Source: Solimicrobium sp043758755 (GTDB lineage Bacteria; Pseudomonadota; Gammaproteobacteria; Burkholderiales; Burkholderiaceae_D). From it: a stretch of 64,000 nt of DNA. Position 1 is the first letter of the stretch, and each line of letters starts with the position of its first letter. The stretch covers positions 1-64,000 of the forward strand of contig JAYVMW010000020.1 in the NCBI GenBank assembly GCA_043758755.1, in the 5' to 3' direction. The notes below the pieces were generated by a model. That model ran no database searches. It worked only from the letters and a program-made list of their open reading frames with translations, and had not been told where the DNA came from. The translations under genes were made by a program, and so were the position numbers. This document shows positions 60,469-64,000 of the stretch, in pieces.

Positions 60469-61080
60469 ATGATTAACCAAACACTGGCCTCAATAAAAAA
60501 ATTGCTGGCACTAATGGTGCTGCCGGTGCTGGCATTGCTCTCGCCACATGCCTGGGCAGACAATTTTCCGGAAGCGCAAGGCCCCTGCGGCAACCTGACG
60601 TTGATGGGTTATGGCACCGCCATCTACAACAATTCCCAGTACGCGTGGAATGTCGTATTCAAAACAAGCTCGTACCGGGATGGCCAAGGAAGTGCAAACG
60701 CGGCTGCCGTCAAATATTTAAGCGATGGGGTCTGGATAGATAACGGCACGGGAGATTACCACGATGAAAAGACCTATATCGTTCCAGCCAATCCGGGGCA
60801 ATCTGTCAAAATCGCCTACTGCGCTGACAGCTCAGTTGGAGACCGAATAGTCAACGGCAAGGTGAGTGTGATCTGGAACTACACCGGCAACTGGAACTAT
60901 GCAAACAGTGCACACGGACAACCGGACGACAACGTAATATTTTACAGCATGAACAGCACTCCCCTGTTTTACAATCAAGGCCCGACGCCGTACGTCAATT
61001 ACAATAAAAATCTCGGCAACTTTTTCGAAAATGGCAGCCTGACTATCTGTCCGAACGACCCAACCTGCAGAATCCCCTGA
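60469..61080 (+). CDS. secreted protein of unknown function
   Basis: A 203-residue protein with a signal peptide (LLALMVLPVLALLSPHAWA, cleavage after about residue 24). The mature part has four to five cysteines (PCGNL, YCADS, ICPNDPTC) and many Asn, Tyr and Gly residues, fitting an extracellular beta-structured protein. GAGAGGGA (60453-60460) 8 nt before ATG 60469 sets the start; a GTG at 60451 in the same frame overlaps that site. No family recognised. It converges on the acetyltransferase gene ending at 61083, with no terminator visible between them. Confidence 0.7.
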   Translation: MINQTLASIKKLLALMVLPVLALLSPHAWADNFPEAQGPCGNLTLMGYGTAIYNNSQYAWNVVFKTSSYRDGQGSANAAAVKYLSDGVWIDNGTGDYHDEKTYIVPANPGQSVKIAYCADSSVGDRIVNGKVSVIWNYTGNWNYANSAHGQPDDNVIFYSMNSTPLFYNQGPTPYVNYNKNLGNFFENGSLTICPNDPTCRIP

Positions 61081-61082
61081 GA

Positions 61083-61559
61083 TCAGTTCAGAAGTAACTT
61101 GCTCAACAGTTTGGTCATGAATACGCTGTTATGATCTTCGCGGTACGGACCAAACGGACTGCAATAGTCAAAACCAGCGCTTTTATACAGCGTGTGCGCC
61201 GGGATAAAAGCGTCGTGTGTGCCGGTTTCAAGACTTAAGCGCTCATAGGAGCGCGATCGGGCAACATCGATAATATGCGACAGAATGGCACGACCTGCAC
61301 CCTTGCCCCGGTGTGCGGCCGAAGTGCGCATCGACTTGACTTCACCGTGCTTGCTGTTGAGTTCTTTGAGTGCGCCGCATCCCAGCAACAGTGGGCCATC
61401 CCAAATGGTCCAGAACGTAATGTCCGGATTTCGGAGTTGTTCAAGGTCGAGCGCGTGCACACTTTCCGCTGGCGACAGGGCATGCATATTCTGCAAATGC
61501 TCTTCGAGCAATGCATGAATTTCAGGACCTGTCAGGTCGTCGATGACAATGTTGATCAT
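61083..61559 (-). CDS. GNAT family N-acetyltransferase
   Basis: A 158-residue acetyltransferase with the acetyl-CoA loop RGKGAGRAILSHII (about residues 89-102) and the late YERLSLETG and AHTLYKSAGFDYC segments. It resembles the YsnE-like branch of small GNAT enzymes in which the loop is preceded by VKSMRTSAAH. Substrate unknown. It lies 18 nt downstream of the glutathione transferase gene on the same strand, so it may be the last gene of a three-gene operon with yghU and the transferase. Confidence 0.88.
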   Translation of the reverse strand: MINIVIDDLTGPEIHALLEEHLQNMHALSPAESVHALDLEQLRNPDITFWTIWDGPLLLGCGALKELNSKHGEVKSMRTSAAHRGKGAGRAILSHIIDVARSRSYERLSLETGTHDAFIPAHTLYKSAGFDYCSPFGPYREDHNSVFMTKLLSKLLLN

Positions 61560-61577
61560 GGTATTGATCGATTAATT

Positions 61578-62210
61578 TTAAAGTGACATTGCCGGGCGCT
61601 GTGCCATTGCCGCGCGCCAGCGCTGCAAATTAGGGTACTGCTCATCCGGTTTGATTTTCACCACACGGGCGAAATCAACCGCAACCACGGCCGTGATGTC
61701 GGCAATGCTGTAGCTGTTTGCTGCAATGAAGTCCCGGTCTGCCAGACGATCGTTGAGGGTGATGAAAAACTGCCGCACCCGTTCCAGACCGCGTTCGGCC
61801 AGTTCCGGAATCTGCGGGTAGTTCACCGGTCCGGGCAGCGCGCGCTGCTTCATGGCGGGCGAACTGTTGCGCAGGGCCTCTGCAATGGCCAGCAATCCTT
61901 CGAATTCAATGCGCCAGTTCCAGCTCGCAATCTCGGCTTTTTGTTCCGGCGTAATGCCCAGCAATGCAGGCTCGGGATAACTGGCTTCCAGGTACGCCGT
62001 TATTGCTGCGTTGTCAGTCAGGATCAGACCGCTGTCGGTGCGCAATGCCGGCACCGTGCACAGTGGATTGATGAGCCGGTAAGCCTGACTGAGTTGCTCG
62101 CCATTTTTAAGATCCACCTGAACCGTCTCATGCACGACGCCCTTTTCGGCAAGCAGAATACGCGCGCGGCGCGGGCTCGGTGCGGTGCTGCAGTCGTAGA
62201 ATGTCATCAT
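61578..62210 (-). CDS. glutathione S-transferase family protein
   Basis: A 210-residue cytoplasmic GST. The N-terminal thioredoxin-like domain begins MMTFYDCSTAPSPRRARILL, with a serine/cysteine near the catalytic position. It continues VPALRTDSGLILTDNAAITAYLE, the glutathione gamma-glutamyl site. The C-terminal all-helical domain has the conserved N-capping segment IADITAVVAVDFA. It probably detoxifies electrophiles or reduces disulfides. It is 17 nt downstream of the YghU-type gene, the same strand. Confidence 0.9.
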   Translation of the reverse strand: MMTFYDCSTAPSPRRARILLAEKGVVHETVQVDLKNGEQLSQAYRLINPLCTVPALRTDSGLILTDNAAITAYLEASYPEPALLGITPEQKAEIASWNWRIEFEGLLAIAEALRNSSPAMKQRALPGPVNYPQIPELAERGLERVRQFFITLNDRLADRDFIAANSYSIADITAVVAVDFARVVKIKPDEQYPNLQRWRAAMAQRPAMSL

Positions 62211-62227
62211 AAAAATCTCCTGGTGAA

Positions 62228-63103
62228 TCAGAGCGGCGGAGCCAGTTTATCCTGGGTCTTCGTATCGAAATCACTTGCGTCGTGACGCTCATGCAGCTGA
62301 CTGGCCGGATCACCGAAGGCCCGATTGACCATGCGACCGCGTTTTACTGCAGTGCGCTGCGCGATCTCGTTGGTCCAGCGCACGACGTTGGTATATTCCT
62401 GAGCCTGCAGAAATTCTCCTGCGTCATACAACTGTCCTTTGACCATGGTGCCGTACCACGGCCAGATCGCCATATCAGCGATGGTATATTCGTCACCGGC
62501 GACATATTGATTTTCGGCCAGCCGTTGGTCCAGCACGTCCAGCTGCCGCTTTACTTCCATGGCGTAACGGTCAATGGCGTATTCGATTTTCACAGGGGCA
62601 TACGCGTAGAAATGACCAAAGCCACCGCCCAGAAAAGGCGCGCTGCCCATTTGCCAGAACAGCCACGACAGACATTCGGCACGCCGTGCGCCACCTGAAG
62701 GCAGGAATGCACCAAATTTCTCAGCCAGATACATCATGATCGCGCCCGACTCAAACACGCGCACCGGCGTTGTACCGCTGCGGTCCAGCAAGGCGGGAAT
62801 TTTCGAGTTTGGATTGATGGCAACGAAACCGCTGCCGAACTGGTCGCCTTCGTTGATGTTGATCAGCCAGGCGTCATATTCGGCACCTGTGTGCCCGGCT
62901 GCCAGCAGCTCTTCCAGCAATACCGTGACCTTGACACCGTTCGGGGTACCCAGCGAATACAGTTGCAGCGGATGGCGCCCGACCGGGAGTTCCTTGGTAT
63001 GGGTCGGACCGGCCGTGGGTCGGTTGATTTTTGCAAAGCGCCCGCCGTTTTCGCTGGTGGGCGCCCATATTTTTGGGGGCGTGTAGGTCGGGGAATCAGT
63101 CAT
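62228..63103 (-). CDS. yghU: glutathione-dependent disulfide-bond oxidoreductase, YghU type
   Basis: A 291-residue GST-superfamily enzyme. The long N-terminal extension (PPKIWAPTSENGGRFAKINRPTAG in two halves) is typical of YghU/YfcG-like proteins and precedes the thioredoxin fold (PLQLYSLGTPNGVKVTVLLEEL). The segments FVAINPNSKIPALLD and RVFESGAIMMYLAEKFG bind glutathione, and the helical domain contains YTIADMAIWPWYG. YghU reduces disulfides with two glutathiones. It leads a minus-strand operon with a GST and a GNAT gene. Confidence 0.92.
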   Translation of the reverse strand: MTDSPTYTPPKIWAPTSENGGRFAKINRPTAGPTHTKELPVGRHPLQLYSLGTPNGVKVTVLLEELLAAGHTGAEYDAWLININEGDQFGSGFVAINPNSKIPALLDRSGTTPVRVFESGAIMMYLAEKFGAFLPSGGARRAECLSWLFWQMGSAPFLGGGFGHFYAYAPVKIEYAIDRYAMEVKRQLDVLDQRLAENQYVAGDEYTIADMAIWPWYGTMVKGQLYDAGEFLQAQEYTNVVRWTNEIAQRTAVKRGRMVNRAFGDPASQLHERHDASDFDTKTQDKLAPPL

Positions 63104-63186
63104 GGCGTAACCTCAATTAAAAAGTAACAAATCTGCGCGATCACTTTAAAGCACAGTAATTCAAAAATCAAAAATCAGCAAACCTG

Positions 63187-63597
63187 CTACCGTGGCTGAT
63201 TGAGCCAATCGGCGAAACCGATGCGCCGAACCTCAAACCGGTCCGTGGTACGGCAATATACCGAAGGTGAACCGAGACGTCCTATCGGTGCAAAATTATT
63301 GACATGAAAACGTTCACCGAGCAACTGGTCGGCCACATGGAACATCACCACTTCACCAATGATCAGCGTATTTTTACCCAATGTCTGGGTACTGAATAAG
63401 GTGCACTCAAGACTGACCTGTGCCTTGGCAACACGCGGGACCCTGATGCGCGTCGAAGGTGCCGGTTCCACTTGCGCGGCATCCATTTCACTCTGGTCGG
63501 GTGGGAAATCTGCAGCCGATATATTCATGGCTTCAAACAGATCTTCGGTCACCAGATTCACCACAAACAAAAGACACAATTCACAGCACCACGTCAC
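63187..63597 (-). pseudogene. 5'-truncated flavin reductase family gene
   Basis: A 136-codon frame. Residues 11-136 match the C-terminal part of flavin reductase-like FMN-binding proteins (FVVNLVTEDLFEAMNISAADFP, given in two pieces, then VPRVAKAQVSLECTLF and ending RLGSPSVYCRTTDRFEV). The family is about 200 residues, so the first 75-80 residues, with the start of the FMN site, are missing. The first ten codons (MTWCCELCLL) read into the end of the upstream gene and are not family-like. A deletion joining the two genes is the simplest explanation. Activity is unlikely. Confidence 0.75.
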
Positions 63598-63992
63598 TTC
63601 AACAACGGCATGATCATCATAACCAGACCAACAATACCGGCCAGCCAGACACCGGTACGAACCCAGGCAATACCTGCGTAATAAACTGCAACGTAAGCCA
63701 CCCGGGACCAGAAGAACAATGTCGCGCCCTGCGCTACCAGCGGATCAGTGACACCAGCCACGTGCGCCACCAGCGCGATGGCGGCAAACAATACAAAATT
63801 TTCCAGCGTATTGCGGGCGGTGCGGTCGGCACGCCCGGCCAGCGGCGTGACTGCAGGCAAATTGTCACGATTACCCACGCCGAACAATATGCCCTGCCAG
63901 GTCCAGGCCTTGATCCGGATCAGGCTGCCACCCATATAAGTCAGCCAGGTCAAAACTGCCATATAAATTACTAAGGTCAAGGTTGGGGTCAT
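63594..63992 (-). CDS. MAPEG family membrane protein
   Basis: A 132-residue protein with four hydrophobic segments and the MAPEG-type motif RADRTARNTLENFVLFAAIALVAH. Eukaryotic members are glutathione transferases and peroxidases of eicosanoid metabolism; the function of bacterial ones is mostly unknown. It starts near the window edge at ATG 63990-63992. Its stop codon overlaps the truncated flavin reductase frame by 4 nt, at the place where that gene lost its 5' part. The gene itself looks complete. Confidence 0.85.
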   Translation of the reverse strand: MTPTLTLVIYMAVLTWLTYMGGSLIRIKAWTWQGILFGVGNRDNLPAVTPLAGRADRTARNTLENFVLFAAIALVAHVAGVTDPLVAQGATLFFWSRVAYVAVYYAGIAWVRTGVWLAGIVGLVMMIMPLLK

Positions 63993-64000
63993 CGAAGTCT

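Noticed and set aside
1..64000. CRISPR arrays, tRNA or rRNA genes
   Set aside because: No regularly spaced repeats and no tRNA- or rRNA-like sequences were recognised by eye; a covariance search would be needed for small RNAs.

Overview
The window looks like chromosomal DNA of a betaproteobacterium, most likely Burkholderiales close to Oxalobacteraceae. This is inferred from gene content and order (the yebC-purD-hemF-nadD-rsfS-rlmH-maf-rng string and a cysB/cysI/DUF934/cysH/cysDN/cobA sulfate assimilation cluster), not from a database search. No rRNA, tRNA or CRISPR array was seen.

Layout. 0.2-6.2 kb: a flavoprotein, acetyl-CoA synthetase, a fumarylacetoacetase-family enzyme and an envelope beta-strand protein. 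6.2-14.8 kb: assimilatory sulfate reduction, with a CysB-type regulator divergent from a TSUP permease, sulfite reductase, a DUF934 protein, APS reductase, ATP sulfurylase CysD/CysN and the SUMT enzyme that supplies siroheme to CysI. 14.9-20.2 kb: a histidine kinase without a partner, phosphatidylserine decarboxylase and two tandem MdfA-like drug/H+ antiporters. 20.3-27.2 kb: a compact housekeeping operon with several 4-nt overlaps (yebC to rng).

27.2-44.2 kb is the accessory region. It opens with a decayed integrative element of about 1.65 kb. The element is bounded by a near-perfect 21-nt duplication of the 3' end of rng and carries matching internal arm-like repeats, one intact small gene and broken gene fragments. 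Next come three tandem paralogues of about 690 residues. Each has a conserved MxPFQF-like start, two serine tracts, an F-box-like segment and a long helical, TPR-like C-terminal part, and none has a Sec signal. A glycosyltransferase cluster follows (putative GT, GT9, GT8, GT9), then a second pair of tandem paralogues (613 and 568 residues) of unknown function. I consider the two paralogue families the best candidates for an undescribed system, possibly exported proteins acting on a host or competitor; that role is inference.

44.3-64 kb returns to conserved functions: a VOC protein, MTA/SAH nucleosidase, M61 peptidase, acetyltransferases, a 1192-residue AsmA/DUF748 protein, a POT peptide transporter, UppP, a metal/cobalamin-binding receptor, RNase HI, a methyltransferase, glyoxalase II, a secreted S1/P1 nuclease, a periplasmic cyclohexadienyl dehydratase-chorismate mutase fusion, glutathione transferases, a 5'-truncated flavin reductase remnant and a MAPEG-type membrane protein.
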